A stretch of DNA of 64,000 nt from Stanieria sp964562685. Its GTDB lineage: Bacteria > Cyanobacteriota > Cyanobacteriia > Cyanobacteriales > Xenococcaceae. This document shows positions 44,900 to 54,649 of this stretch, piece by piece. The translations under genes were made by a program, and so were the position numbers. Each line of letters opens with the position of its first letter. Position 1 is the first letter of the stretch. Location of the stretch: the NCBI GenBank assembly GCA_964562685.1, contig CAZLUP010000007.1, positions 57,513-121,512 of the forward strand, given 5' to 3'. The notes beneath the pieces are model-generated. The model was not told the DNA's origin. It searched no databases and worked only from the letters and a program-made list of their open reading frames with translations.

Positions 44900-47368
44900 T
44901 TACTTCAAATAAACTCCTGATTTATCTACAACAACTGTTCCAGTCGAAGTATCAAAATATAATCTTTCAAAAACTCCTTCAAAAGGAAAATTCTTAATAG
45001 GACCATTTTTGACAAAGTTTAAAACTTCCTCTGCTGTAAACTGTTTTAGTTCCCCTCGAAATAATACTGGTTCTTTAATACCCTCTAATTTAATTTTGTT
45101 GGCATTTGTATTAATACGACCTATTATGTATGATAAATTACTCGTACCACTAAAATCTTTTAAAGAAACAGCTTTTTTGGGAGTATTTCCTGCATTTGAT
45201 ACAAAGTAGCCTTCAATTCCTTGTTGATTATTTCTCAGAAATTGAAAAGTTCCTCCTCCTTCTAATTCAACAAGACGAGTAGCTTGTGGTATTTCTTTAG
45301 GATAATCTGCTTCCCCTATGATAGTAACAGGAATACCATTTGAATTAGACTCTAGAAAATAAAGTCCTTGAGGTTGTTCAGCAGGAAAAATTAGAGGTTT
45401 ATTAATTAATTGAGCAATAGTAGAATCTTTAGGAAAAGTAGTAATGCTAATTCTGGAAAAATCATCTAATTGTGTAGGATTAGCAAAAATACTACTATCT
45501 AAAATCCGATTAAATACACCTGCGTCTTTAGGAAAGAATTCAAAGTTGATAGTTCCTTCTTGTGTTCCAGGAAAAGGAGGAGGATTAGTAGTAAGATCGG
45601 AAAAACTTTCTATTGCTTGAGTGCTGAATCTCCAGAGCTTACTAGCTGCATCATAAATTAAAGTACCGCCTAAGAAAATCAGGTTACCTATTGGATTATT
45701 ACTACCACCTTGATAAACTGATTGAGCTAGTAAAATTTGATGAGAAAATTCAGAAGCCTTATTATAATTTTTAGTAAATCCACTGTTAACAAAATCAACT
45801 AAAGGATTAATTCCTGACTTAAGAACAGTAGGATATTTGTTGACATAATAAGAGGTATCAAATAATAAAAAAGGACTTCTACCTTCTTTATATCCGTATT
45901 CAACAAAATGCTGAAGTGGGTTTAATCCTGCTTTTTTGACATCAAGGTTTTTGGCTAAATAATAGGAAGTATCGAATAAAGTAAAGGGATCTCTTCCCTC
46001 TTTAAATCCATACTGTACATAATGTCCTAGTGGATTTAATCCTGCTTTTTTGACATCAAGATTTTTATCTAAATAATAGGAAGTGTCGAATAAAGCAAAG
46101 GGATCTCGACCTTCTTTGAATCCATACTCTACATAGTGTTCGAGCGGATTCATTCCTATTTTTTTGACATCAAGATTTTTATCTAAATAATAGGAAGTAT
46201 CGAACAAAACATTAGGATCTAAACCATATTTATAACCAGTTTGCATAAAATGCTTAAACGGATTAATACCTGCCTGTCTAATATCAATATTCTTCTCTAA
46301 ATAAAAAGAAGTATCAAATAAACAATTAGGATCTCGACCTTCTTTCCAACCATACTCCATGTAGTGAGTAAAAGGATTCATTCCCAATTTAGCTACATCG
46401 AGATTATGAGACAAATAGAAATTAGAATCAAATAATTCATCTCCTTGAAAAGAAAGTTTAATTGCTCTGATATCACTAGCATCAAGCTTGCTTAAATCGT
46501 CAAACTTAAATTGCTCGGAAAAATTGGTATAGGAAAACTTATAATCAATCAGATAATGAAGATCGATCGCAAGATCTATAAATTTAAAGCTATCTGAGTT
46601 GTAATACAACAGATGGTTATAGTTATCTTCAATCTCAGCAGTAACACTAGGTTTTGTTTCAATATCTCCAACCGTAAATTCTAAGCCCCAATCACCACCA
46701 AATTCTTTAGCACCAGTAGCGTCAGTCGAAGCAGCAATATCGGTATTAGTTAGTTTGCTTAATTCTGTAACAAAAGCAATTCCATCAACATCAGCAGCAA
46801 GATTACAACCATAAAGGAAAATATCTCCTTGCTCGGATAAAGAATTTTGCCAAGATGCTAAAACATTACTATATTCAAAAAGATTATCCTTGGTAAGAAC
46901 AGTATTACCAAACAGTAATTGTCCTGAATTTCCATGAGAAATAATTTCAATTCCATCTAAATCTTGATACTCACTAAGAACTTTACTAATCTGAGTTAAT
47001 CCATCTGATTGAATATCTAATACTACTATTTTAGAAGAACCTGAAAGGCGATCTACTATGGTTTGATAATCTTCAACAGCAGCATCAATAAAAACAATCT
47101 GATGCTCATTAAATTTGTCAAAAAGTTGCCCTATTAACGAATCTTTGAAATTAGCTCGCTCATTTAAATCTGTCTCAACATAAGCATTGTTTGCTAGTGA
47201 AACTGTAATATTTTCTAATGAATAACTTTCATCAAATAAAGCTAATTCATTGTGAACTAAATTAGCTGGATATCTGTTTAAAGATTCTAAAGATAAGCCA
47301 TAGCTAACGCTTTGATTTAAATCTGAAAAATTTTCTAAATGTATGAGATTCTGTTGAACTTCTTTCAT
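44900..47368 (-). CDS. DUF4347 protein with six 38-residue repeats and an unassigned C-terminal domain
   Basis: 822 residues. Residues ~88-255 are a DUF4347 domain: IVFIDAAVEDYQTI, H145 in EIISHGNSGQL and C188 in IFLYGCNLAADV, a His/Cys pair arranged as in clan CD (caspase/CHAT-like) peptidases. Residues 312-539 are six tandem 38-residue repeats of FDTSYYLxKNxDVxxxGxNP type ending GxKEGRDP, a motif common in bacterial surface proteins. Residues ~540-822 form a domain I do not recognise, ending VVVDKSGVYLK. DUF4347 usually heads large cyanobacterial adhesins or RTX proteins; this one is short and has no RTX repeats. It is the first gene of the A/B array. Confidence 0.85.
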   Translation of the reverse strand: MKEVQQNLIHLENFSDLNQSVSYGLSLESLNRYPANLVHNELALFDESYSLENITVSLANNAYVETDLNERANFKDSLIGQLFDKFNEHQIVFIDAAVEDYQTIVDRLSGSSKIVVLDIQSDGLTQISKVLSEYQDLDGIEIISHGNSGQLLFGNTVLTKDNLFEYSNVLASWQNSLSEQGDIFLYGCNLAADVDGIAFVTELSKLTNTDIAASTDATGAKEFGGDWGLEFTVGDIETKPSVTAEIEDNYNHLLYYNSDSFKFIDLAIDLHYLIDYKFSYTNFSEQFKFDDLSKLDASDIRAIKLSFQGDELFDSNFYLSHNLDVAKLGMNPFTHYMEYGWKEGRDPNCLFDTSFYLEKNIDIRQAGINPFKHFMQTGYKYGLDPNVLFDTSYYLDKNLDVKKIGMNPLEHYVEYGFKEGRDPFALFDTSYYLDKNLDVKKAGLNPLGHYVQYGFKEGRDPFTLFDTSYYLAKNLDVKKAGLNPLQHFVEYGYKEGRSPFLLFDTSYYVNKYPTVLKSGINPLVDFVNSGFTKNYNKASEFSHQILLAQSVYQGGSNNPIGNLIFLGGTLIYDAASKLWRFSTQAIESFSDLTTNPPPFPGTQEGTINFEFFPKDAGVFNRILDSSIFANPTQLDDFSRISITTFPKDSTIAQLINKPLIFPAEQPQGLYFLESNSNGIPVTIIGEADYPKEIPQATRLVELEGGGTFQFLRNNQQGIEGYFVSNAGNTPKKAVSLKDFSGTSNLSYIIGRINTNANKIKLEGIKEPVLFRGELKQFTAEEVLNFVKNGPIKNFPFEGVFERLYFDTSTGTVVVDKSGVYLK
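45827..46435 (-). repeat. Six coding tandem repeats (114 bp each, some degenerate)
   Basis: The internal repeats of the DUF4347 gene. Copies 3-5 are most alike at DNA level (for example AAATAATAGGAAGT(A/G)TCGAA recurs every 114 bp), which points to recent unequal exchange. The first, second and last units are more diverged. Confidence 0.85.
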
Positions 47369-47772
47369 AAATTTATCCCATAGAAAATTGAACGAGCAAC
47401 AAAATGTTTAATCAATTTGCTCGAAAAAAAAACAAGATGTGAACAGTACCCTGCCTTAAAACGACAGGGCTTGCGTTCATTTCGTTAGCGTCACAAAAAA
47501 ACTCACAAAAATATTTTGTTTGATGCGCATATTTTATTTTCTGCTAAAAAAATAGGAAGGTAAAGTCAGTTAATTTAATCTTTTAAAATAATATTATTCT
47601 TGATTAAAAATTTATATTCAATCTATTTTTATCTAACTAATTATTCGTACTTAATATTACTGACTCGTTAAGTTTCAATTGAGGAAATCAAAAAATATCC
47701 ACAGATAAACCTTGTCTTGAGTAGAACGAAGAAACAGATAAAGTTATCGATTGGTAGTGTTTTTTGTACTTA
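47369..47772. other. Intergenic region with IS605-type solo end and dispersed repeat
   Basis: Holds the DUF4347 promoter region, a hairpin that resembles an IS605-type element end (47440-47479), AT-rich sequence, and an ATCTGTGGATA-type dispersed repeat (47694-47740). No gene seen. Confidence 0.55.
47440..47479 (-). repeat. Hairpin resembling an IS200/IS605-type element end
   Basis: Outer arms TGAAC/GTTCA and inner arms CCCTG/CAGGG around a TTAAAAC loop. The minus strand reads GCAAGCCCTG...CAGGGTAC, the pattern found at right ends of many cyanobacterial IS605/IS1341 elements. No transposase is adjacent, so it is a solo end or chance. Confidence 0.4.
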
Positions 47773-48639
47773 TTATTTAGATGAGCTACTAGGATGAAAT
47801 TTTATCCCCCAATATTGACTTATTCCTAGAAACTTTCCCCAAGTAATTTTGGGTTTAATTGGTAAGATAATTACTCCGTGAATAATTAAACGAAACAGTC
47901 TTATATAAAAGACTAAAGGATGACAATATTGATTGAGAGTAATTAGATAACTATAAGTACTATGTTTAAATTTATTGATTAAATTTCGGTCAGTAATAGT
48001 AGAAGGTTCGTGAATAACTGAGATTTCATTAGTAATAGCAATTTGATGTTGTTGGGCAGCATAACGACGACAAAAATCAAAATCTTCGTAATATAAAAAA
48101 TATTGCGGAGCGAATTGCGGACATTGAGAAAAATTTTTCAGATTAATTATTAAACTACAGCCACTTACCCAATCACAATTGACAGATAAGTTGTCATCAA
48201 GATCTGTTAATAAATTGGTTGATTTAATATTACCTAAACTAGGATTAAAATGACCTCCTCCAAACCAAAGCTCGCCATTAAGAGTATAAATAGTAGTTCC
48301 TAAAATAGAGATTTGGGGATATTTAGTAAAAAAATTGAAAACTGTGGTTAAATCGACTTTTTCAAAATAAGCATCGGGATTAATTAACCAAACTATAGCT
48401 TGAGGATTTTGTTGATAAATAAAATCTAATCCCAGATTACAAGCGCGACCAAAACCCAAATTAGCTTTTGCTTCTAAAATATGAATATTGTTTTGCTGTA
48501 GTTTTTTTATCTCTAAATCTTCGGGAGAATTATTAACAATTATTAGTTGATAAACAATGTTTTGCTCTTGAGGTAAAGATTTAACTAAACGATTAATTAA
48601 ATCTGATGAATAATAATTGACTATCAAAAAACAAATCAT
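47773..48639 (-). CDS. Family 2 glycosyltransferase (rhamnosyltransferase-like)
   Basis: 288 residues. GT-A fold features: ICFLIVNYYSSDLINRLVKS, IVNNSP, ANLGFGRACNLGL, WLINPDAYFEK (D-x-D region), DWVSGCSLIINLKNF and YFLYYEDFDFCRR. It is typical of enzymes extending surface polysaccharides. Divergent from the large fusion protein gene. Donor and acceptor unknown. Confidence 0.88.
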   Translation of the reverse strand: MICFLIVNYYSSDLINRLVKSLPQEQNIVYQLIIVNNSPEDLEIKKLQQNNIHILEAKANLGFGRACNLGLDFIYQQNPQAIVWLINPDAYFEKVDLTTVFNFFTKYPQISILGTTIYTLNGELWFGGGHFNPSLGNIKSTNLLTDLDDNLSVNCDWVSGCSLIINLKNFSQCPQFAPQYFLYYEDFDFCRRYAAQQHQIAITNEISVIHEPSTITDRNLINKFKHSTYSYLITLNQYCHPLVFYIRLFRLIIHGVIILPIKPKITWGKFLGISQYWGIKFHPSSSSK

Positions 48640-48865
48640 TATTGTCTTGCCTCAAAAAGCAGTTTTTGGTAATAACTATCAAAAAAAATATTATTCTTTT
48701 TGTTTACTCATAGAATTAAATGATTAATAAAAACTAAAAATATTACAAGCTTTACTGTAAATGCGATCGCATTTAATTACAATTCAATAATTCGCTCGAT
48801 CTTAGTTGTTATTTTACTAATATCCCTTTTATCATGAGAAGGAAATTTCTCTAGATTCCTAATTA

Positions 48866-51800
48866 ATGCTTTTGGCAAACATGAACCATCCATTAATCTC
48901 CTCTATTTTTTCCTCTACAACTATTATGAAAGCTGAGTGGCTTACACCTTCAGCTTGGTACGGTCATGTTCCTTTTGCTTTCTGGTTAATTGAAAATCTT
49001 CAGCCCAAAACTTTTGTAGAATTAGGTACACACTACGGTGTTTCTTTCTGTGCTTTTAACCAAGCTATCCAAAAATTGCGATTAAATACCAAAAGCTATG
49101 CTGTAGATACCTGGGAAGGAGATGAACACTCTGGTTTATATGGAGAGGAAGTTTTTAGCCAGTTATCTGCATATCATGATCCCAAGTATGGTAGCTTTTC
49201 ACGTCTAATTCGTTCAACTTTCGATCAAGCAGTTAGTCATTTTCCCGATCAAAGTATCGATCTTCTTCATATCGATGGTTTGCATACTTACGAAGCAGTT
49301 AAACATGATTATGAAACATGGTTTGCTAAACTTTCTGATCGTGCAGTGGTAGTCTTTCATGACATTAACGTTCGAGAAAGAGGGTTTGGTGTTTGGCAAC
49401 TATGGCAGGAGTTGAGTCAACAATATCCTCACTTTTCTTTTCTGCATTATCATGGTCTTGGTGTTTTAGGTGTAGGAAAAAATCTTCCTGAAAATGCGAT
49501 CGCTCTTTTTGAAGCTAACTTCAATTCTGAATTGGTTTTTCAAATTAGAGAGAGTTTTGCACGACTAGGAACTGCTATAGCTGAAAGCTATTCTAAACAA
49601 GAACAGCAAAAAGAATTAAGTAATCTTGCAGTTCAACTACAACAAACTCAAGCTGAATTAACTCAATCTCAACAACGGCTTCAACAGACTGAAAACACAT
49701 TAACTCAAACTCAAGCTGAATTAACTAACTCCCAACAACAACTACAACAAATTCAAACTGAATTAACCCAATCTCAACGCAAGCTACAACAAACTCAAAG
49801 CGAATTAACTCAATCTCAACAACAGCTACAACAAAATCTGCATCAACAAGCGCAATTACAAAACTTAATTATTGCAATGGAAAGCAGTAAATTCTGGCAA
49901 ATTAGAACACTTTGGTTAGGTTGGAAACAAGCTTTGAATCTTAATCATAGAGATGAAGTTTATCAAGCTTATCTCAATTCTTTCGCTACAAATAGTTCAG
50001 TAATTCCATCTCTTGAAAAAAAAAAGATTAACGATAAAATAGCACTATTACAAGAAAAAGGTTGGGAATATATCTTTACCAAAATTTTTAAAGATAAACT
50101 ACCAAAATTAGCTAAATCTTTAGCCCGCCCAGATCCAATAGTCACCAGAATTGATGAAGATATTCCTCCTAGCAAAGATAGCAAATATCAACAATGGTTA
50201 AATAAACATTATCCTAGACAAATTGATTTAACTAGGATGAGCGAAACATTATCACTTCTTTCTTATCAACCTAAAATCAGCATAATTGTACCAGTTTATA
50301 ATCCTCCAGAAGCTTTTTTTCGTCAAGCGATTGAATCAGTTTTAAAACAAATCTATCCTGATTGGGAATTATGTCTGGCTGATGATTGTTCAACTAAACC
50401 CTATGTCAAAGAAATATTAGAAGAATACGCCCAAAAAGATTCTCGAATCAAAGTAGTATTTCGTCAAGAAAATGGTCATATTTCTCGCGCTTCAAATTCA
50501 GCTTTAGAAATAGCTACAGGCGAATATATTGCTTTATTAGATCATGATGATTTGTTAGCACCTCATGCTCTTTATGAAATAGTTAGGTTGTTAAATGAAC
50601 ATCCTGAAGCTGACATGATTTATTCTGATGAGGACAAAATTGATGAAAATAATTGGCATAAAGATCCTTTTTTCAAAATGGATTGGTGTCCCGACTCTTT
50701 TTTAACTCGGATGTACACTTGTCATTTGGGAGTTTATCGTCGTTCAATTGTTACTGAAATTGGTAACTTTCGAGCAGGTTTAGAAGGTAGTCAGGACTAT
50801 GATTTAGTATTAAGATTTACGGAAAAAACTGACAAAATTTTTCATATTCCTAAAGTACTTTATCACTGGAGAATTCATTCTGAATCGGCTGCATCGGGTA
50901 CTTCAGCTAAACCTTACGCTTACGAAGCTGCTCAAAAAGCTTTATCAGAAGCGTTAGTAAGAAGAAAAGAACCAGGCTCAATAATTCCTGTTACTGGTTA
51001 TCCTGGTTTGTATACTACTAGATATGAAATCAAAGAGAAACAACTTGTAAGTATTATTATTCCTACGAGGGATTTAGCTAAAACTTTAAATACTTGTTTG
51101 AAATCTATTTTTACTAAGACTACTTATCCCAACTATGAAGTAATTGTGATTGATAATGGTAGTCAAGAATCAGCAACTTTTGAATGTTTTGAATATTGGC
51201 AAAACCAAGAACCAAATCGTTTTAATTGCTATTCGTTAGATATTCCCTTTAACTACTCTCAACTTAATAATTATGCTGTCGAAAAAAGCCAGGGACATTA
51301 TCTTTTATTTTTGAATAATGACACAGAAATTATTAGTAATGATTGGATTGAAGCGATGGTCGAACAAGCTCAAAGAAGATCAATTGGTGCGGTAGGTGGA
51401 TTACTTCTTTATCCAGATAAAACCATTCAACACGCAGGTGTAGTCTTAGGAATTGGTGGTGTTGCTAGTCATAGTCATAAAGGCTATCCTTCTTTGCTAC
51501 CAGGATATTTTGGTCAAGTGATCACCATTAATAATTATTCTGCTATTACAGGAGCTTGTTTAATGTGTCGGCGAGAAGTATTTGAACAAGTTAATGGTTT
51601 TGAAGAAGATTTAGCGATTGCTTATAATGATGTAGATTTTTGTCTGAAGTTAGTTCAACAAGGCTATCGTAATATTTATCTGCCTCATGTCAAGTTATTT
51701 CACTATGAATCAAAAAGCAGAGGTAAAGAAGATTCTGTTGCGAAACAACAACGTTTACAACAGGAAAGAATTTATATGTTAAATAAATGGCAATCTCTGT

Positions 51801-51871
51801 TAGATAACGATCCTTGTTACAGTCCTCATCTAACTAGAAACGCTGATGATTATAGTATTAATCAACAATGA
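48866..51871 (+). CDS. Fusion: class I methyltransferase + coiled coil + two GT2 glycosyltransferase domains
   Basis: 1001 residues. Residues ~20-235 are a Methyltransf_24-type SAM methyltransferase (FVELGTHYGVSFCAF, LLHIDGLHTYEAVKHDYE). Residues ~255-330 are a coiled coil with tandem 14-residue units of TQAELTQSQQxLQQ type. Residues ~470-700 are GT2 domain 1 (ISIIVPVYNPPEAF, LLDHDDLLAPHAL, GSQDYDLVLR) and ~725-980 GT2 domain 2 (VSIIIPTRDLAKTL, LFLNNDTEIISNDW, YNDVDFCLKLVQ). Such proteins build or modify O-antigen-like chains, with the coiled coil as molecular ruler or scaffold (inference). ATG at 48866 chosen; 48881 or 48926 are also possible. Confidence 0.88.
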   Translation: MLLANMNHPLISSIFSSTTIMKAEWLTPSAWYGHVPFAFWLIENLQPKTFVELGTHYGVSFCAFNQAIQKLRLNTKSYAVDTWEGDEHSGLYGEEVFSQLSAYHDPKYGSFSRLIRSTFDQAVSHFPDQSIDLLHIDGLHTYEAVKHDYETWFAKLSDRAVVVFHDINVRERGFGVWQLWQELSQQYPHFSFLHYHGLGVLGVGKNLPENAIALFEANFNSELVFQIRESFARLGTAIAESYSKQEQQKELSNLAVQLQQTQAELTQSQQRLQQTENTLTQTQAELTNSQQQLQQIQTELTQSQRKLQQTQSELTQSQQQLQQNLHQQAQLQNLIIAMESSKFWQIRTLWLGWKQALNLNHRDEVYQAYLNSFATNSSVIPSLEKKKINDKIALLQEKGWEYIFTKIFKDKLPKLAKSLARPDPIVTRIDEDIPPSKDSKYQQWLNKHYPRQIDLTRMSETLSLLSYQPKISIIVPVYNPPEAFFRQAIESVLKQIYPDWELCLADDCSTKPYVKEILEEYAQKDSRIKVVFRQENGHISRASNSALEIATGEYIALLDHDDLLAPHALYEIVRLLNEHPEADMIYSDEDKIDENNWHKDPFFKMDWCPDSFLTRMYTCHLGVYRRSIVTEIGNFRAGLEGSQDYDLVLRFTEKTDKIFHIPKVLYHWRIHSESAASGTSAKPYAYEAAQKALSEALVRRKEPGSIIPVTGYPGLYTTRYEIKEKQLVSIIIPTRDLAKTLNTCLKSIFTKTTYPNYEVIVIDNGSQESATFECFEYWQNQEPNRFNCYSLDIPFNYSQLNNYAVEKSQGHYLLFLNNDTEIISNDWIEAMVEQAQRRSIGAVGGLLLYPDKTIQHAGVVLGIGGVASHSHKGYPSLLPGYFGQVITINNYSAITGACLMCRREVFEQVNGFEEDLAIAYNDVDFCLKLVQQGYRNIYLPHVKLFHYESKSRGKEDSVAKQQRLQQERIYMLNKWQSLLDNDPCYSPHLTRNADDYSINQQ

Positions 51872-51907
51872 GTTTAAATAACATTTGATTTGATACAACT
51901 AAAGAAT

Positions 51908-52663
51908 ATGACTGTTTTAGAAGAAACAAACAATGCGGTTAATTATTCTATTGTCATTCCTATTTTCAATGAAGAGGATATTCTGCCCGAATTGTGGCGA
52001 CAACTAGAGGAAACTTTAGCACAAATCGCAGGAAATAAAGAGGTAATTTTCATCGATGATGGCAGTAGCGATCGCTCTTTCGCTATTATGTTAGAGTTAA
52101 ATCGTGATCATCCCGAAATTTTAAAACTATTGCTTATTTTCTCTCTTTTATTGGTTCTCCTTTAGGTTTCCAAGATTTGTTTTCAAGCCAGATTATTGGA
52201 TTAATAATTCTAATTGTTTTTAGTTTTTGTTTTTATTTATGGGCTTCCAAACTAAATAATCAACTTCGTGAGCTTTGTTTACCTTGGCTACTAATTGGTA
52301 GCTATACTTTGATTAGTGGAGTAATCACTACTGTTGGTAGAGTTGGTTTTGGTATTGAACAATCTCTATCATCTAGATATATTACTTTTTCTGTATACCT
52401 AATAGTTGCTTTAATCTATTGATTGGCGATAATTTCCGACCATCTTCACAATAAAATTTTGTGGTCAAAAGTAATTATTTTTTTGACCGTTGCTTTTTTA
52501 CTTGTTTATCCTGCTTATGGCTGAAACATTCAAAAAACAACGATATACTGCGTCTGGATGGAGTACAACTTTTTCTAGAAATCTTATTGATCGAGAAGCT
52601 GTTAGTATTAGTGCATGGGCTTTTGATATAGCAGTACAAAGAAAGATTAGGACATCATTATAG
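51908..52663 (+). pseudogene. Composite pseudogene: GT2 head joined to membrane-protein tail
   Basis: From 51908 MTVLEETNNAVNYSIVIPIF and EVIFIDDGSSDRSF is the first third of a GT2 enzyme. Near 52125 the frame changes and the sequence becomes a hydrophobic membrane protein (IAYFLSFIGSPLGFQDLFSS, TVGRVGFGIEQSLSSRYITF) with in-frame TGA codons after LIY (52420) and YPAYG, and a later frame shift (GWSTTFSRNLIDREAVSISA). Two genes have been joined by a deletion and have decayed. It lies right after the fusion glycosyltransferase. Confidence 0.7.
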
Positions 52664-52666
52664 ATC

Positions 52667-52713
52667 GTAGGGGCAATTCACGCTTCCCGAAGGGTACGAA
52701 GTATCGCCCTTAC
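52667..52713. repeat. MITE-like hairpin GTAGGGGC...GCCCTTAC
   Basis: A 47-bp imperfect inverted repeat of the same type as 33688-33763, inserted right after the composite pseudogene. The rest of 52714-52966 is AT-rich with no gene recognised. Confidence 0.45.
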
Positions 52714-52966
52714 AGGGTTTTTCGTCCTAACCTAAATACGTAGTGCTATAGTAGTAGAGGTAAAGCTTATCAACTAGCAAATATTCACAATTTACCTTAG
52801 ACAAATTTCTCAATAATTAAAGTAAAAAAAACCTAAAGTAAATCAAATCAAAAAAATATTTTATATCAAGTTCTGATAATCACTTAAAATAAATTCTCTC
52901 CGTATCCCCTAGTCCCCCAGTCTCCTCATTAAACATCACCTTTAACTATAAAGAGCGAACTTAATA

Positions 52967-53839
52967 TTAGCTTCTGATTGATTGTTGACTAGCTTCGAGT
53001 AAATCTTGATGCACAAGTTCTGAAGTAGCCATTAATAATCCAGGTAAACTATAGTCTTGGCAAGTATGTAAAGGTGGTAAAGAAGAACCATCTAAAGTAG
53101 TTACAATACAACCAGCTTCTTTAGCTAAAAATGACAAAGCTCCGCCATCAATAAATTTACCTCTTCTAATTGCTACTCCTGTTATTTCATGAGCTAAAAT
53201 TCCATTTACATTAGGAATTTTTTCTTCAGCAGAGTAATCATTTTCCACTTCAAGAACTTGATATTTTTTCACTAATTTTGGCTTGAGAAAACTCATTCCC
53301 CATCCCAATAAAATAGCAGGTTTAGGATTATTAATTTTTAAAGGAGTACAAGCTTCTAAATTTTGATCGAGATTACCTTGATAAGTACCTTCACCCCGTA
53401 AAGCATAATAATAAGTATTTTGGGCAGGAGAAATAGCAATTACTGCTTCAAAATCATCAGTATTAAGAATACTAAGAATAATTTGATAATTATTATGTCC
53501 GTCAAGATAAAATTTAGTACCATCTATCGGATCGAGAGTAATTAAATAATCTCCTGGCGAACCTAAATCTGTGGCTCGAAAATATTTAGTATTGCGAGAT
53601 TGTTCGTATTCTTCGCCATGAAAACGAAGCTCAGGAAAAGTTCCCAACAAGGCGACTTCAACTAAGGTTTGAATTGAAAGATCTGCATCGGTTAAAGCAG
53701 CAGAAAAAAAATTGCTTCCTAATCCTTTAGCAGGTAAAGCTTTAATCTTGGACTGAATTTGATTAGCATAACCAGCAGCTACTTTGAGGTGAGGAAATAA
53801 AGTTTTAAGAATTTGACGAGGAGAAGGATAAGAAGCCAT
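52967..53839 (-). CDS. Inositol-monophosphatase-family phosphatase (CysQ/IMPase-like)
   Basis: 290 residues. Metal-site motif 1 is LDPIDGTKFY with upstream GEEYEQSR (Glu ligand). The second motif is weaker (FIDGGALSFLAKEAGC in place of WD-x2-A...EAG). The family dephosphorylates inositol phosphates, PAP or fructose-1,6-bisphosphate in Mg/Li-sensitive fashion. The exact substrate cannot be read from sequence, and the changed second motif is noteworthy. Stands alone. Confidence 0.82.
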   Translation of the reverse strand: MASYPSPRQILKTLFPHLKVAAGYANQIQSKIKALPAKGLGSNFFSAALTDADLSIQTLVEVALLGTFPELRFHGEEYEQSRNTKYFRATDLGSPGDYLITLDPIDGTKFYLDGHNNYQIILSILNTDDFEAVIAISPAQNTYYYALRGEGTYQGNLDQNLEACTPLKINNPKPAILLGWGMSFLKPKLVKKYQVLEVENDYSAEEKIPNVNGILAHEITGVAIRRGKFIDGGALSFLAKEAGCIVTTLDGSSLPPLHTCQDYSLPGLLMATSELVHQDLLEASQQSIRS

Positions 53840-54070
53840 TTAAGTAAAAAATATATTGATTTAAGTTCTTTAAACTTAAGCTCTCGCGGTTAAGAAAGCT
53901 ATAAATCAAATTAAAATTTATAGGAGATTGACTCTAGGAAAATATGTACAACCGCTAGGTAAAGTCAAAAGATAAATGCAACTGTCAATTATTAACTATA
54001 AACAATTAACAATTAATAAAAAACAGGTATTTCTTGTCCATTATTAAAGTGAGAAACACTAGATAAATTA

Positions 54071-54649
54071 TTATTCATAATATTTTTTTTCTTTAGCAAT
54101 TAACCAAGCTGCGATCGCACCACCTAAAAAACCAAATAAATGTCCTTGCCAAGAAATTCCCATTCTAGAAGGTAAAACACCCCATAACAAACCGCCATAA
54201 AGGAAGAAAACAATGATCGATAACACAATCGATGGCAAATTCTTTTGGAAGTACCCACGTAGTAATAAAAAACCTAAATAACCATAGATTAAGAGACTAG
54301 CACCGATATGAATTGAACCAGGCACGCCAAACAGCCATACTCCTAATCCTCCTATTAACATTGTTGCGATCGAGACGATATAAAAATCACTAGTTTCTTG
54401 AAGCATAGTTAACCATCCCAAAGTCAGAAAAGGGATAGTATTAGCTATTAAATGGCTAAAACCTCCGTGAAGAAAAGGAGCAAACAAAATACCTCGTAAT
54501 CCAATAATATTATGAGGTTGAATGCCAAATCTATCTAATTTTCCGCGAAATACAAAAAAATCTAAAATTTCTATCAGCCAAAAAATAGCTGCCCATACTA
54601 ATAAAGTTTTGAACTCGCGGACAGTAGATTTTTTTTGGTAGCTCGTCAT
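54071..54649 (-). CDS. Rhomboid-family intramembrane serine protease
   Basis: 192 residues, six predicted membrane helices. LRGILFAPFLHGGFSHLIANTIPF (H-x3-N of helix 2), catalytic Ser in SIHIGASLLIYGYLGFLL (GxS) and catalytic His in WQGHLFGFLGGAIAAWLIA. It cleaves substrates inside the membrane; targets unknown. Stands alone. Confidence 0.9.
   Translation of the reverse strand: MTSYQKKSTVREFKTLLVWAAIFWLIEILDFFVFRGKLDRFGIQPHNIIGLRGILFAPFLHGGFSHLIANTIPFLTLGWLTMLQETSDFYIVSIATMLIGGLGVWLFGVPGSIHIGASLLIYGYLGFLLLRGYFQKNLPSIVLSIIVFFLYGGLLWGVLPSRMGISWQGHLFGFLGGAIAAWLIAKEKKYYE

Noticed and set aside
49630..49850. Regular direct repeats resembling a CRISPR array
   Set aside because: The 42-base period encodes the coiled-coil TQAELTQSQQ units in frame; there are no unique spacers.
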